In this document: piece by piece, positions 40,695 through 51,390 of the stretch
Layout of the letters: each line of letters opens with the position of its first letter
How positions within the stretch are numbered: position 1 is the first letter of the stretch
DNA from: Leucobacter massiliensis
GTDB lineage: Bacteria > Actinomycetota > Actinomycetes > Actinomycetales > Microbacteriaceae
Direction: 5' to 3'
Length of the DNA stretch: 64,000 bases
NCBI RefSeq assembly: GCF_002982315.1
Contig: NZ_MWZD01000024.1
Span: 1-64,000, forward strand
Notes under the pieces: model-generated
Seen by the model: the letters and a program-made list of their open reading frames with translations, nothing else
Told to the model about the DNA's origin: nothing
Database searches by the model: none
Program-made: the position numbers and the translations under genes

Positions 40695-40914
40695 GGCAGG
40701 CGAGTGTACTCCTCGAATTCCCGGGAAGAAAACGCGGGCGCGCGCGTTGCACTCGGTGACGTTCGGGGTGGGCTCTGCCCGCGCGCGGCGACGGCGCGTC
40801 GCCGGCAGCGCAGCCGTGGCGCGGGATCCGAGCCCCGCCCGTGAGCGCGTCCCGGCCCCGGCAGCACGCACCGCCCCCCTGATCCGCACCCATTCCTTCT
40901 GGAGGCAGCACGCA

Positions 40915-42783
40915 GTGAGCACCCTGCTCCGCATTCTGAGCTTCACCCGCTCCCTCACGCCCTACTACCTCGGCATCATGCTCGCGGCCGCGGTGGTGAC
41001 GGCGGCCGGCCTGGCCGTTCCGTTCATCACGGGACGCGCCACCGACGTGATCGTGAGCGCCGTCGGGGCGGCGGTCGGCGAGGGCGGCGAGCCGGGCCTC
41101 ACCGCGGTGGCGACGGACGCGATCCGCATCGTCGTGCTCCTCGCGATCGCGCTCCTCGCCGTCAGCCTCGTCGAGGCGGGCATCGGCAACGTCGGGGGCT
41201 ACTGGGGCGATGTGATGAGCGCGAAGATGCGCACCATCCTCTCCACCCGCTACTTCGAGCAGCTGCTCGCGCTGCCCCAGCGCTACTACGACAACGAGCT
41301 CACCGGAACGATCGTCGCGCGGCTCAACCGCTCGATCGCCGAGGTCACGAACTTCATGAAGACCTTCTCGAACATGTTCGTGACGCTGCTGCTCACGACC
41401 GTCTCGGTCCTCGTGATCAGCGCCCTCTACTACTGGCCGCTTGCGCTGCTGCTGGCCGTCGCCTACCCCGTCTACTTCTGGCTCACCGCGCTCACGAGCC
41501 GGCGCTGGCAGCGGCTCGAGGGGGAGAAGAACGAGCACGTCGACATCGCCTCCGGCCGCTTCGCCGAGGTCGTCGGCCAGATGCGGGTCGTGAAGTCCTT
41601 CGTGCGCGAGCGGAGCGAGCTCGCCTCCTTCAGCGGCCGCTTCGCGAGCACCGAGCAGCTGACCGCGCAGCAGTCGCGGCACTGGCACACGATGGACGCG
41701 GTGCGGCAGGGCGTGCTGCACCTCATCTTCTTCGGCCTCTACGCGATCATCTTCGTGCGCACGATCACGGGGCACTTCACCCCCGGCGAGATGGTCATGC
41801 TCATCCAGCTGATGGCGATGGCGCGCCAGCCCGTGATGAGCCTGAGCTGGGTGGTCGATTCCGCGCAGCGGGCGATCGCGGGATCGCGCTCGTACTTCGA
41901 GGTGATGGATCTCGATCCGTCCCGGGTCGACGGCGGCGGGGACCGGCCGAGCGAACCGCAGGCGCGGCTCAAGCCGCCGGCACGGGGCGCGGGGGAGCGC
42001 GCCGCGGGGGACGCCGGACGGCCGGCCATCTCCTTCCAGGACGTGCGCTTCGGCTACGCGGACGGCGAAGAGGTGCTCGCGGGGGTGACCTTCGACGTGG
42101 CGCCCGGTGAACGGGTGGCCTTCGTGGGAGAGTCGGGCGGTGGCAAGACGACGATCACGAATCTGCTCATGGGCCTCTACGGCGTGCGCTCGGGGCGGAT
42201 CGAGGTGGCGGGCGCCGGGGCGGACCTCGACGCCCTGCGCCGCAGCATCGGCGTCGTCTTCCAGGAGCCCCATCTGTTCTCGGGAACGATCGCCGAGAAC
42301 ATCGCCTACGGCCGGCCGGAGGCGAGCCGCGCGGAGATCGAAGAGGTGGCGCGGCGCGCCGCCGTGGATTCCTTCGTGCGCCGCTTCCCGGAGGGGTACG
42401 ACACCGTGATCGGGGAGCGGGGCGTGAAGCTCTCGGGCGGTCAGAAGCAGCGGATCGCGGTCGCGCGCGCCATGCTGAAGGACGCGCCGATCCTCGTCCT
42501 CGACGAGGCGACCTCTGCGCTCGACAGCAAATCGGAGCGCCTCGTGCAGGCCGGTCTCGAGGAGCTCATGCGCGGGCGCACGAGCCTGATCATCGCGCAT
42601 CGCCTCTCGACCATCGCGGAGGTGGACCGGATCGTCACCCTGCGCGACGGGCGGATCGACGAGATCGGGACCCCGGCTGAGCTCGCCGTCTCGGGCGGGA
42701 TCTACGCGGAGCTGCTGGCGCTGCAGGCCTCCGATGCGAAGGCGGACCGCAAGCGGCTGCGGGACTTCGAGGTGGTGGCGTAG
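40915..42783 (+). CDS. ABC exporter, fused membrane and ATPase domains
   Basis: A 622-residue half-transporter acting as a dimer. Six membrane helices occupy about 1-330 ([20 protein letters not shown] first). The nucleotide-binding domain starts near 365 after a Pro/Gly/Arg-rich linker. It has Walker [11 protein letters not shown]-loop [10 protein letters not shown], signature [15 protein letters not shown], Walker [13 protein letters not shown] and the H-loop in IIAHRLST. It resembles multidrug or lipid exporters; the substrate cannot be told. The GTG at 40915 follows GGAGG by nine bases, while the open frame upstream is antisense to the OYE gene. Confidence 0.88.
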   Translation: MSTLLRILSFTRSLTPYYLGIMLAAAVVTAAGLAVPFITGRATDVIVSAVGAAVGEGGEPGLTAVATDAIRIVVLLAIALLAVSLVEAGIGNVGGYWGDVMSAKMRTILSTRYFEQLLALPQRYYDNELTGTIVARLNRSIAEVTNFMKTFSNMFVTLLLTTVSVLVISALYYWPLALLLAVAYPVYFWLTALTSRRWQRLEGEKNEHVDIASGRFAEVVGQMRVVKSFVRERSELASFSGRFASTEQLTAQQSRHWHTMDAVRQGVLHLIFFGLYAIIFVRTITGHFTPGEMVMLIQLMAMARQPVMSLSWVVDSAQRAIAGSRSYFEVMDLDPSRVDGGGDRPSEPQARLKPPARGAGERAAGDAGRPAISFQDVRFGYADGEEVLAGVTFDVAPGERVAFVGESGGGKTTITNLLMGLYGVRSGRIEVAGAGADLDALRRSIGVVFQEPHLFSGTIAENIAYGRPEASRAEIEEVARRAAVDSFVRRFPEGYDTVIGERGVKLSGGQKQRIAVARAMLKDAPILVLDEATSALDSKSERLVQAGLEELMRGRTSLIIAHRLSTIAEVDRIVTLRDGRIDEIGTPAELAVSGGIYAELLALQASDAKADRKRLRDFEVVA

Positions 42784-42902
42784 GGGGTCCGCGTCGCAGC
42801 CGGCCGCTGAGTGCCGGCGCTCTGCCGCCGACGGCGGTGCGTGAGTGTCAGCGGTCTGTGCCAGGGTTGAGGGGTCGCACGGACACGCACGAGGGAGGAC
42901 GC

Positions 42903-44315
42903 ATGCACGAGATCAAGTGCCCGCACTGCGGCAGCGCGTTCACGATCGACGAGGCGGGCTACGCGGACATCCTCGCGCAGGTGCGCGACGAGGCATTCGA
43001 GCACCAGCTGCACGAGCGGCTCGAACTCGCGGAGCGAGACAAGCGCAGCGCGCTCGAGCTCGCGAAGACCGCGGCTGCGGCGGAACTGGAGCGGGCGACG
43101 GCCGCGAAGAACGCCGAGATCCAGCAGCTGCGCGCGGAACTCGACGCCGGCGAGACGGCGCAGCAGCTCGCGGTGGCGCAGGCGCTCGCCGAGGTGGAGC
43201 AGCAGCGGGACGCGCTGCGGAACGAGCTCACGCAGGCGCAGCAGGAGCGCCGGGCGGCTGCGGAGCTCGCGGAGGCGAAGCTCGCGGCGGAGCTGCAGCG
43301 GGCCGCCTCCGAACGCGAGGCGCAGTTGCAGGAGCTGCGGGCGCAGCTCGACGCCGCCGAGATGTCGCAGCAGCTGGCGCTGAGCGAGGCGGTCGGCGCG
43401 GTCGAGCGCGAGCGCGACGAGCTGAGGAGCGGGCTGGATCGCGCGGAGCTCGAACGCCAGCTCGCGGTGCAGGCACTGAAGGAGCGCTACGAGGTGCAGT
43501 TGCGGGATCGCGACGAGGCGATCGAGCGGCTGCGCGACATGAAGGCGCGCCTCTCGACGAAGATGGTCGGCGAGACGCTGGAGCAGCACTGCGAGACCAC
43601 CTTCAACCAGATCCGGGCCACCGCTTTTCCGCTCGCCTACTTCGAGAAGGACAACGACGCCCGCAGCGGCAGCAAGGGCGACTACATCTTCCGGGATCGC
43701 GACGCCGAGGGCGTCGAGATCGTGTCGATCATGTTCGAGATGAAGAACGAGGCCGACGGCACGGCGACGAAGCACAAGAACGAGGACTTCCTGCGCGAAC
43801 TCGACAAGGACCGGCGCGAGAAGGGGTGCGAGTACGCGGTGCTCGTCTCGCTGCTCGAACCGGAGAGCGAGCTCTACAACTCGGGCATCGTGGATGTCTC
43901 CCACCGCTATCCGAAGATGTACGTGATCCGTCCGCAGTTCTTCATCCCGATCATCACCCTGCTGCGCAATGCGGCGCTGAACGCCCTGCAGTACAAGAGC
44001 GAGCTCGAGCAGGTGCGCGCCCAGAACATCGACATCACGCACTTCGAGAGCGAGCTCGACGCCTTCAAGAGCGCCTTCGGACGCAACTACGATCTCGCCG
44101 CACGGCAGTTCCAGGAGGCGATCAAGCGCATCGACACCTCCATCGCGGAGATGCAGAAGGTCAAGGAGCAGCTGCTGAAATCGGAGAACAATCTGCGACT
44201 CGCCAACGACAAGGCACAGGGCGTGACGATCAAGCGACTCACCCGCGGCAACCCGACGATGCAGCGGAAGTTCGCCGAACTCGAAGGCGGCGGGCCGGAT
44301 GCGGGGCGCGCATGA
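42903..44315 (+). CDS. DUF2130 domain protein (nuclease-like fold)
   Basis: A 470-residue cytoplasmic protein. A zinc-ribbon-like start ([13 protein letters not shown]) is followed by a long coiled coil (about 25-215; repeated ELxxAxxEx patterns). DUF2130 runs about 225-420, with [13 protein letters not shown]-like text, [31 protein letters not shown] and [18 protein letters not shown]. The Asp in GDYIF and Glu/Lys in FEMKNE match a PD-(D/E)xK-type nuclease core. A second coiled segment ends the protein. The function of the family is unproven. The ATG at 42903 begins the homology. Its stop overlaps the start of the Ski2-like helicase gene by four bases. Confidence 0.8.
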   Translation: MHEIKCPHCGSAFTIDEAGYADILAQVRDEAFEHQLHERLELAERDKRSALELAKTAAAAELERATAAKNAEIQQLRAELDAGETAQQLAVAQALAEVEQQRDALRNELTQAQQERRAAAELAEAKLAAELQRAASEREAQLQELRAQLDAAEMSQQLALSEAVGAVERERDELRSGLDRAELERQLAVQALKERYEVQLRDRDEAIERLRDMKARLSTKMVGETLEQHCETTFNQIRATAFPLAYFEKDNDARSGSKGDYIFRDRDAEGVEIVSIMFEMKNEADGTATKHKNEDFLRELDKDRREKGCEYAVLVSLLEPESELYNSGIVDVSHRYPKMYVIRPQFFIPIITLLRNAALNALQYKSELEQVRAQNIDITHFESELDAFKSAFGRNYDLAARQFQEAIKRIDTSIAEMQKVKEQLLKSENNLRLANDKAQGVTIKRLTRGNPTMQRKFAELEGGGPDAGRA

Positions 44316-46933
44316 GCCTCGGGACGATCCTCGCCGAGTCGGGCTTCGCGTCGGCGGACGACGCCTTCGCCGCGTTCGAGGCCTGGGCGTGGGAGGAGCG
44401 GGGACTGCGGCTCTATCCCGCTCAGGAGGAAGCGCTGCTCGGCATCGCGCTCGGCAGCAACGTGATCCTGTCGACGCCCACCGGCACGGGCAAGTCGCTC
44501 GTGGCGATGGGCGCGCACTTCACGGCGCTCGCCGAGGGGCGGCGCACGGTCTACACCGCCCCCATCAAGGCGCTCGTGAGCGAGAAGTTCTTCGAGCTGG
44601 TCGACGTCTTCGGCGCCGAGCAGGTGGGCATGGTGACCGGTGACACCGCCATCAACCCCGAGGCGCCGATCCTGTGCTGTACCGCCGAGATCCTCGCGAA
44701 CCTCGCGATCCGCGACCGTGACGCCGACAACCCCGCGGCGGGCGGCATCACCCAGGTGGTGATGGACGAGTTCCACTTCTACGCGGAACCCGAGCGCGGC
44801 TGGGCGTGGCAGGTGCCGCTGCTGCTCATGCGGCGGGCGCAGTTCCTGCTCATGTCCGCCACCCTGGGCGATGTCACCGAGCTGGCGGCGGACCTCAGCC
44901 GGCGCACGGGGCGCGACACGGCGCAGGTCACCGGTGTCGAGCGCCCCGTGCCCCTCAGCTTCGCCTACGAGGTCGCGCCCGTGCACGAGGTCGTCGAGCG
45001 GCTGATCGAGGATCGGCAGACCCCCGCCTACCTCGTGCACTTCAACCAGTCGCACGCCGTCGAGCAGGCGCAGGCGCTCGCGAGCATTCGCATCGTCGAT
45101 CGCGCCGGCCGCGATGAGATCGCGGCGGCGATCGGGGAGTTCCGCTTCTCCACCGGCTTCGGCACCACGCTCTCGCGGCTCGTGCGGTCGGGCATCGGGG
45201 TGCACCACGCCGGCATGCTGCCCCGCTACCGCAGGCTCGTGGAGCAGCTCGCGCAGCGCGGACTGCTGCGCGTGATCTGCGGCACCGACACGCTCGGCGT
45301 CGGGATCAACGTGCCCATCCGCACCGTCGTCATCACCGCGCTCACCAAGTTCGACGGGGAGCGCATGCGCCGGCTCTCGGCGCGTGAGTTCCACCAGATC
45401 GCGGGGCGCGCCGGCCGCGCCGGATACGACACCGAGGGCGATGTGATCGCGCTCGCACCGGAGCACGAGGTCGAGAACGCGCGCGCCGCCGCGAAAGCGG
45501 CGGCGAAGGCCGCAAGCGCGAAGGGCGGTAAGAAGGCCAAGCCGGCCAAGAAGAAGTCGCCGCCCCAGGGCTTCGTCGCCTGGAGCGAGCAGACGCTCGA
45601 GAAGCTCGTCGCGGCGCAGCCCGAACCGCTCGTCAGCCGCATGCGCGTCACCCACGCGATGGTGCTCGGCGTGATCGGCCGCGGCGAGCAGCGCGAAGGG
45701 GAGGCGCTGGCGACCATGCGCACGCTCGTGTTCGACACGCACGAGCCGCGCGCGGCGCAGTACGCGCACGCCCGCACTGCCATCGGGATCTTCCGCACGC
45801 TCCGCAGCGGCGGCATCGTCGAGGTGCACGAGGACGCCGCAGGCCAGCGCCTGCTGCGGCTCACCGTCGAGCTGCAGGCCAATTTCGCCCTCAACCAGCC
45901 GCTCTCACCCTTCGCGCTCGCCGCCATCGAACTGCTCGACCCCGAGTCGGCGAGCTACGCGCTCGACGTCATCTCGGTGATCGAGGCCACGCTCGAAGAC
46001 CCTCGCGCCATTCTCCGCGCGCAGGAGCACCGCGCCCGCGGCGAGGCCGTCGCCGCCATGAAAGCCGAGGGCATCGAGTACGAGGAGCGGATGGAACTCC
46101 TCGAAGCCGTCACCCACCCGCAGCCCCTGAAGGAACTGCTCGACGAGGCCTTCGAGGCGTACACCGCCGAGGTGCCGTGGGCGCGCGATTTCCAGCTGCG
46201 GCCGAAGTCAGTGGTGCGCGACATGGTGGAGCGGGCCTTCGGCTTCCGCGACCTCGTCTCCTTCTACCAGCTCGGCCGGGCCGAGGGCACCGTGCTGCGC
46301 TACCTCAGCGACGCCTTCCGCGCCATCGAGCGCACTGTGCCCGAGCAGTCGAAGACCCCGGAGCTCGAAGAACTGCTCGACTGGCTCGGCGAGCTGGTGC
46401 GACAGGTCGACTCCAGCCTCATCGACGAGTGGGAGCAGCTGGCGAGCCCCGATCCCGAGGCGCTCGACCGCGCCCGGGAGCTGCTGGGACTCGGCGCGGG
46501 CGGTGCGGGGGCGGCCGAAGCGGCCGCAGCGATCGCGCCCCCGGCACGCTCGGTGCTGGCCAACGAGCGCGCCTTCCTCGTCATGCTGCGCAACGCGCTC
46601 TTCCGCCGGGTGCAGGCTGCCGCCTTCGAGCGTTACGGGGAGCTCGCCGAGCTCGACGGGCCGCGCGGTTTCGGGGAGCAGCGCTGGCGCGACGCGCTCG
46701 CCGGCTACTACGCCGAGTACGACGAGATCCGCATCGACGCCGAGGCGCGCAACGCGGGGCTGCTCGAAATCGACCGCTCGGACGCCGCCTCCGGGCAGTG
46801 GCGCTTCCGTCAGGTGCTGCTCGACCCCGCGGGTGACCGTGACTGGGGCATCGAGGGCGTGGTCGAGCTCGCCGAATCCGAGGCCGAGGGGGAGCCGGTG
46901 CTGCGCATCGAACGGGTCGCCCCGCTCGGATAG
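44312..46933 (+). CDS. Ski2-like DEAD/DEAH helicase with DUF3516
   Basis: An 873-residue helicase. Motif I TPTGTGKS is near residue 53, [11 protein letters not shown] is motif Ia, motif II is DEFH (MDEFHFY near 152), SATLGD is motif III, and [11 protein letters not shown] is motif VI near 370. A Lys/Ala-rich insert (about 395-420) separates the helicase core from the DUF3516 domain (from about 430), which contains the helical ratchet and a C-terminal beta-rich end. Such proteins are widespread in actinobacteria and are thought to act on RNA. The ATG at 44312 lies in ATGA, overlapping the DUF2130 stop, so the two are co-translated and may work as one nuclease-helicase unit (inference). Confidence 0.85.
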   Translation: MSLGTILAESGFASADDAFAAFEAWAWEERGLRLYPAQEEALLGIALGSNVILSTPTGTGKSLVAMGAHFTALAEGRRTVYTAPIKALVSEKFFELVDVFGAEQVGMVTGDTAINPEAPILCCTAEILANLAIRDRDADNPAAGGITQVVMDEFHFYAEPERGWAWQVPLLLMRRAQFLLMSATLGDVTELAADLSRRTGRDTAQVTGVERPVPLSFAYEVAPVHEVVERLIEDRQTPAYLVHFNQSHAVEQAQALASIRIVDRAGRDEIAAAIGEFRFSTGFGTTLSRLVRSGIGVHHAGMLPRYRRLVEQLAQRGLLRVICGTDTLGVGINVPIRTVVITALTKFDGERMRRLSAREFHQIAGRAGRAGYDTEGDVIALAPEHEVENARAAAKAAAKAASAKGGKKAKPAKKKSPPQGFVAWSEQTLEKLVAAQPEPLVSRMRVTHAMVLGVIGRGEQREGEALATMRTLVFDTHEPRAAQYAHARTAIGIFRTLRSGGIVEVHEDAAGQRLLRLTVELQANFALNQPLSPFALAAIELLDPESASYALDVISVIEATLEDPRAILRAQEHRARGEAVAAMKAEGIEYEERMELLEAVTHPQPLKELLDEAFEAYTAEVPWARDFQLRPKSVVRDMVERAFGFRDLVSFYQLGRAEGTVLRYLSDAFRAIERTVPEQSKTPELEELLDWLGELVRQVDSSLIDEWEQLASPDPEALDRARELLGLGAGGAGAAEAAAAIAPPARSVLANERAFLVMLRNALFRRVQAAAFERYGELAELDGPRGFGEQRWRDALAGYYAEYDEIRIDAEARNAGLLEIDRSDAASGQWRFRQVLLDPAGDRDWGIEGVVELAESEAEGEPVLRIERVAPLG

Positions 46934-46949
46934 GTGCCGGGCGCCGTGC

Positions 46950-46984
46950 GGCTGGGTGCCGGGCGCGCGGCTCGGCGCCCAGCC
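46950..46984. terminator. hairpin between convergent helicase and GH18 genes
   Basis: GGCTGGGTGCC (46950-46960) pairs with GGCGCCCAGCC (46974-46984) with one wobble position and a 13-nt loop. It can end both transcripts. GGTGCCGGGCGC is also directly repeated here (46933-46944 and 46955-46966). Confidence 0.65.
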
Positions 46985-47038
46985 GCTCGCTCGGGCTCCT
47001 CTCCCGCGCCGCCTCGGAGCCGGGGCCATCCGTGCCGG

Positions 47039-48652
47039 CTAGGAGCCCGCGTCGCCCGCCTCTCCCTGCGCCCCGTCCGGCGCGCCGGCGCCGGAGCCGT
47101 CCGCGCCCGTGGCTGCCTCGTTCGAGGAGCCGATCACCTCCGCGATCTCCGCATCGGTGAGCGGTCGCCACGGCGAATCCTGCGGCTTCACGAGCGAGGC
47201 GTCGGGGCTGTCGCCCCGCGTCCACCACTTCGCTTCGAAGCCGGCGCCGTCGAACAGCACCCGCGCACCGCGACGGTACTCCGCCGCCTGGCTCCACTCC
47301 GGGAACGCCCCGGCGGGCAGCTTCGGCCGCTCGACCGGCTTCTCGCCTGGGAGCACCGGCCCGAGGAGCCGCCACGGCTGCGAGCCGTTCTCCCCGGCCT
47401 GGTCCGGCCGGTCGCCCTCGGTCCACCACTTCGCCTCGTAGACGTTGCGCAGCCAGACCACCTTCGTCTCCGCCGGGTAGGCGGTGGCCTCGTTCCAGAT
47501 CGGATACGGGCTGGTCTCCGGGTCGTCCTGCTGCGGTTCGAGCGGGCCGACCGGGTCCATCGGCTCGGCCACCTGAGCGATCGCACCCGTGCGGTGCTCG
47601 CGCAGGATCTTCGAGAACTCGCCCTTCTCCTGCGTGACGCCGCTGCACGAGTCTGAGACCTGCTTCGGGTCCGGCCAGTTCGCGCTGCACTGCTGATCCC
47701 GGTTCAGGGACCACATCGACATGCGAGCCATGCCGTGCTCCTCGGCGAAACGCGACAGCTCCTGCGCGTTCTCCAGGGTGAAGACATCCTTGCGGGTGTC
47801 GTTCTGTCCGATCATCGGGGTCGCCGAGACCCGGCTCCAGGCGGTGGCCTCGCCGATCGGCTGCTCGATCTCCTGATAGAGCGCCCGCAGCTGCGACTGC
47901 GTCGCCTCCAGGCTGCTCACCACGGAGGGGTAGAAGTCCCGCTCCGAGCGGGAATCGTAGTTCATCGTCATCACGTTGACGCCCGCGAGATCGACCCCGG
48001 CCCGGAGGTAGCTGCGGATGGCCTGCAATCCCTCGAACGTCAGCCCGTCGGGCGCGACGGGGAGCGTCAGCCACACGTCGAGGCCGCCCTTTCGCGCGTC
48101 CTGCACGGAGCGGATCGCGCGCGCCTGCCGGGCGATGCCCTCCTCGCTGGAGAGGAACTCGCCCTCGATGTCCATGTCGATGCTCGCCAGCTCGTACCGC
48201 TCGACGACGGTGCGGTACGCCTCCGCGAGCTGGTCCTCGTCCGTGCACCCGAAGGCGACATCGTGATTGGCCTGCCCCCCGAATGAGACCATCGCCGTGC
48301 CGCCGAGCGTGCGCAGCCGGGCGATCCGGCGGTCCAGGTCGAGGGCGTTCCCCGCCTCTTCGAGCGAGTAGTGCGTCCCCCACGAGGGCTCGCAGGGGTC
48401 ACCGCTGTCCGCGACGATGAACGACAGCACGACGTTGCGCTGGCCGTCGTCCCCGGGGGACTCGAACGGAAACGACGGCGTCGCGGTCACGTCGACGTAG
48501 GCGTCGAACCACGGGGTGCGCTCCGCGGCGATCTGCACGTCCTGTGCGCGGCCCACGGCGTAGACGCCTCCCGCGACGAGACCCGCCGCGACGAGCACGA
48601 CGATGCCGAGGCGCACCCAGGAGAGGCGCCTGCCCGGATACCACTTCGCCAT
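47039..48652 (-). CDS. membrane-anchored GH18-like protein with two chitin-binding modules
   Basis: A 537-residue extracytoplasmic protein. An N-terminal signal anchor (residues about 12-34) tethers it outside the membrane. A glycoside hydrolase 18 barrel follows, with SFGG at 123-126 and the catalytic DxDxE as Asp159-Met-Asp161-Ile-Glu163. Two CBM5/12-type modules near 395-430 and 475-510 share WNEATAYP...YEAKWWT and WSQAAEYR...FEAKWWT, the aromatic chitin-binding signature. It should cut or bind beta-1,4-linked GlcNAc polymers. The ATG at 48652 starts at MAKWYPGRR. It is divergent from a processive glycosyltransferase gene, suggesting the two act on the same polysaccharide. Confidence 0.83.
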   Translation of the reverse strand: MAKWYPGRRLSWVRLGIVVLVAAGLVAGGVYAVGRAQDVQIAAERTPWFDAYVDVTATPSFPFESPGDDGQRNVVLSFIVADSGDPCEPSWGTHYSLEEAGNALDLDRRIARLRTLGGTAMVSFGGQANHDVAFGCTDEDQLAEAYRTVVERYELASIDMDIEGEFLSSEEGIARQARAIRSVQDARKGGLDVWLTLPVAPDGLTFEGLQAIRSYLRAGVDLAGVNVMTMNYDSRSERDFYPSVVSSLEATQSQLRALYQEIEQPIGEATAWSRVSATPMIGQNDTRKDVFTLENAQELSRFAEEHGMARMSMWSLNRDQQCSANWPDPKQVSDSCSGVTQEKGEFSKILREHRTGAIAQVAEPMDPVGPLEPQQDDPETSPYPIWNEATAYPAETKVVWLRNVYEAKWWTEGDRPDQAGENGSQPWRLLGPVLPGEKPVERPKLPAGAFPEWSQAAEYRRGARVLFDGAGFEAKWWTRGDSPDASLVKPQDSPWRPLTDAEIAEVIGSSNEAATGADGSGAGAPDGAQGEAGDAGS

Positions 48653-48733
48653 GTCACGGCCCCTTGCCCCGTCGCCGGTCCCCATCGCAGACGGGCCCGG
48701 ACTCCCGCGTGTGCTGGAAGATCCCGTCAGCTA

Positions 48734-48742
48734 TGCTATACG
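48734..48742 (+). promoter_or_regulatory. candidate extended -10 promoter for the glycosyltransferase gene
   Basis: TGCTATACG matches the extended -10 form TGnTATAnT except for its last base, in the divergent gap, 125 bases before the GTG start. I see no convincing -35 box. Confidence 0.35.
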
Positions 48743-48866
48743 AACGAAAAGGGGTGGCCCGTTCGGTGACCGGCAGGTGGAGGCCGCCGAACCGGCCCCG
48801 TCATCCCGAGGGCGGAGGCTCGTCGTCGCAGACGACGACCGCCAGCGCGGGCCGAATGGGGGTTCG

Positions 48867-51380
48867 GTGAACAAGGCCACGAAGGCTCGGCGCCGTCAGT
48901 GGGGCGCCGAGCGCCGTTCGGAGCCGCTCGCGATCATGCACTCGCGCCCGAGCGCGGCCGCGATCGTGTGGGCGCGGGCGGCGATCGTCATCACCGTGCT
49001 CGCCTGGTTCCTCTACATGGTCACCACGATCGTGCGGATGGTGATCGAGGGACCGAGCGAGTCCTTCATCTTCCACGTGCAGACCTGGGTCTACGGTCTC
49101 ACCGTCACCGCCCTCACCTTCTCCGCGCTGATGTATCTCACCGCGCGCTACGGGGCGCTCGTCCGCTTCCGCGAGCACCGGCGCGTGGAGCGCGCCCTGA
49201 TCGACGCGCACTTCGCCGACTCCGACTCGGACGTGACCGTGCTGATCCCGAGCTACGACGAAGAACCCGAGGTGGTGCGCTACACGCTGTGGTCGGCGGC
49301 GCTGCAGGAGTTCCCCTCCGTGCGGGTGGTGCTCCTCATCGACGACAAGGAAGCCGGACTGCAGGGGGCCGCGCTCGAACGCCTGCAGCGCACCCGCGGA
49401 CTGCTCGGCGAGATCGCTGCAGCGCTCGAAGCCCCGCGCGAGCGCGCCGAAGCCGCGATGCGCGAGTTCCGCGAGCGCGCCTCCGGGGTGCCCGGGCCGG
49501 AGGACGCGCAGCGCGCCGCGGACGCCTACGCCGAGGCGGCCGCCTGGCTCGACGAGTTCGCTGCGGCGGAGCCAGTGGACGAGCACATGGCGGAGTTCTT
49601 CGCGGAGCAGGTGCTGCTCGGCCTCTCCAACGACCTGCGCCTCACCCGGCTCGCGCTCGCCGCGGCTGCCGAGCAGGGCAGCTCGCCCGATCGCGAGCGG
49701 CTCGAGCAGCTCCACCGCCGCCTCGTATGGATTTTCTCCGCCGAGCTCGCGTCCTTCGAGCGCAAGCGCTACGCCTCGCTCTCGCAGGAGCCCAACAAGG
49801 CGATGAACCTGAACTCCTACATCTCGCTGATGGGCGGCCGCTACCGTGTCGACGAGGAGACGGGCGCCAGCCTGCTCGTGCCGCTGCGGGATCACGACGA
49901 GGCCGAGCCGGATCTCGTGATCCCCGACAGCACCTACCTGCTGACCCTCGACGCCGACTCGCAGCTGCTGCGCGACTACTGCGTGCGGCTCGTGTACCTG
50001 CTCGAGCAGCCGGAGAACGAGCGGGTCGCGGTGACCCAGACGCCGTACTCGTCCTTCCGCGGGGCGACGACGCGCATTGAGCGCATCGCCGGCGCGACCA
50101 CCGATCTGCAGCACATCCAGCACCAGGGGCTGACGTACTTCAACGCGACGTTCTGGGTGGGAGCGAACGCGGTGATCCGCAAGGCCGCGCTCGCCGACAT
50201 CGCCGTCACGGAGACGGTGGGCGGCTTCGAGATCACCACCTACGTGCAGGATCGCACCGTCATCGAGGACACCGAGTCGAGCATCGACCTCGGCGTGCAC
50301 GGCTGGACGCTGGAGAACTACCCCGAGCGGCTGAGCTACAGCGCCACTCCGCCCGACTTCGGCTCGCTCGTCGTGCAGCGCCGCCGCTGGGCCAACGGCG
50401 GCCTGCTCATCATGCCGAAGATGCTCGAGATGATCCGCGTGCGCAAGGGAACACCGGCTCGCGTGCGCCTCACCGAGAAGATGCTGCGCACGAACTACAT
50501 GTCGTCGCTGGCCTGGGCGAGCTTCGGGCTCATCTTCCTGCTGTTCTTCCCCTTCGACTCCCGGCTCCTCAGCCCGCTGGTCGTCGCAGCCGCGCTGCCC
50601 TACTTCATCTCGCAGGCGCTCGACCTGCGGGCGAGCGGCCACCGCAGCAGTGACATCTTCCGCATCTACGGCTTCAATCTGGTGCTGCTGCCGGTGAACC
50701 TCGCCGGGGTCATCAAGTCCATGCAGCAGGGCGTCACGGGCGAGAAGATCCCCTTCGCGCGCACCCCGAAGGTCACGGGGCGCACCGCGGCGCCCGCGAT
50801 CTACGTGATCCTGCCCTTCGTCATCATCGTGTTCTCCGTGATCACGGCGGTGCGCGACTCCCAGCTCGGCAACTGGGGCAACGCGATCTTTGCGGGCTTC
50901 AACGCGATCATGGCGAGCTGGGCCGCGCTCTCCTACATCGGCCTGCGGGCCGCGATCGTCGACTCGGTGCTCGGGATCGTCGGCTGGCTCTACGTGCCCG
51001 AGAAGCAGCCCCAGCCGAAGCAGGGCAGCCTCGTCGACCCCGAGGCGGCCGTGAACTGGCAGGCGATCCTCTACCACGGCGACCGCCGCCTGCGCCGCGA
51101 CCTGGCGCGCACGAGCGACCGCAGGCGCCGGCTGAGCACCGTGCGCAGCGAGGTCCAGGCGGGGGGTTCGGCCCAGGAAGATGCCCCGCGTGTCTCCGAT
51201 GGGCCGGTGACGGCCACCGGCACCGTGACGGTCGCCTCGGCATGGGACGAGCGTGGGATCGACGCGGTCATCGCGCCGCGGGACGGGGCGGAGCCCGGGA
51301 GCGGATCCCGGCCGGGGGCCGGATCCGAGCCGGGGATCGGAGCCGCGTCGCGGGCCGCGAAGGAGCGGCGCGAGCCGTAG
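48867..51380 (+). CDS. processive family-2 glycosyltransferase (cellulose/chitin synthase-like)
   Basis: An 837-residue membrane enzyme. Two N-terminal helices lie at about 33-60 and 72-94. The GT2 core has VLIPSYDEEPEVV (125-137), the nucleotide site LLIDDKE (156-162), KAMNLN (311-316), metal-binding DAD (362-364), IEDTE and QRRRW, the set that marks processive synthases. At least four C-terminal helices form the translocation channel. About 145 helical residues (165-310) are inserted between DDK and KAMNLN, much longer than in BcsA-type enzymes. A disordered Gly/Ser/Pro tail ends it. The GTG at 48867 has only a weak G-rich ribosome site. The donor sugar is not known; the divergent GH18/CBM gene hints at a GlcNAc polymer. 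Confidence 0.82.
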   Translation: MNKATKARRRQWGAERRSEPLAIMHSRPSAAAIVWARAAIVITVLAWFLYMVTTIVRMVIEGPSESFIFHVQTWVYGLTVTALTFSALMYLTARYGALVRFREHRRVERALIDAHFADSDSDVTVLIPSYDEEPEVVRYTLWSAALQEFPSVRVVLLIDDKEAGLQGAALERLQRTRGLLGEIAAALEAPRERAEAAMREFRERASGVPGPEDAQRAADAYAEAAAWLDEFAAAEPVDEHMAEFFAEQVLLGLSNDLRLTRLALAAAAEQGSSPDRERLEQLHRRLVWIFSAELASFERKRYASLSQEPNKAMNLNSYISLMGGRYRVDEETGASLLVPLRDHDEAEPDLVIPDSTYLLTLDADSQLLRDYCVRLVYLLEQPENERVAVTQTPYSSFRGATTRIERIAGATTDLQHIQHQGLTYFNATFWVGANAVIRKAALADIAVTETVGGFEITTYVQDRTVIEDTESSIDLGVHGWTLENYPERLSYSATPPDFGSLVVQRRRWANGGLLIMPKMLEMIRVRKGTPARVRLTEKMLRTNYMSSLAWASFGLIFLLFFPFDSRLLSPLVVAAALPYFISQALDLRASGHRSSDIFRIYGFNLVLLPVNLAGVIKSMQQGVTGEKIPFARTPKVTGRTAAPAIYVILPFVIIVFSVITAVRDSQLGNWGNAIFAGFNAIMASWAALSYIGLRAAIVDSVLGIVGWLYVPEKQPQPKQGSLVDPEAAVNWQAILYHGDRRLRRDLARTSDRRRRLSTVRSEVQAGGSAQEDAPRVSDGPVTATGTVTVASAWDERGIDAVIAPRDGAEPGSGSRPGAGSEPGIGAASRAAKERREP

Positions 51381-51390
51381 CCTAGGACGC

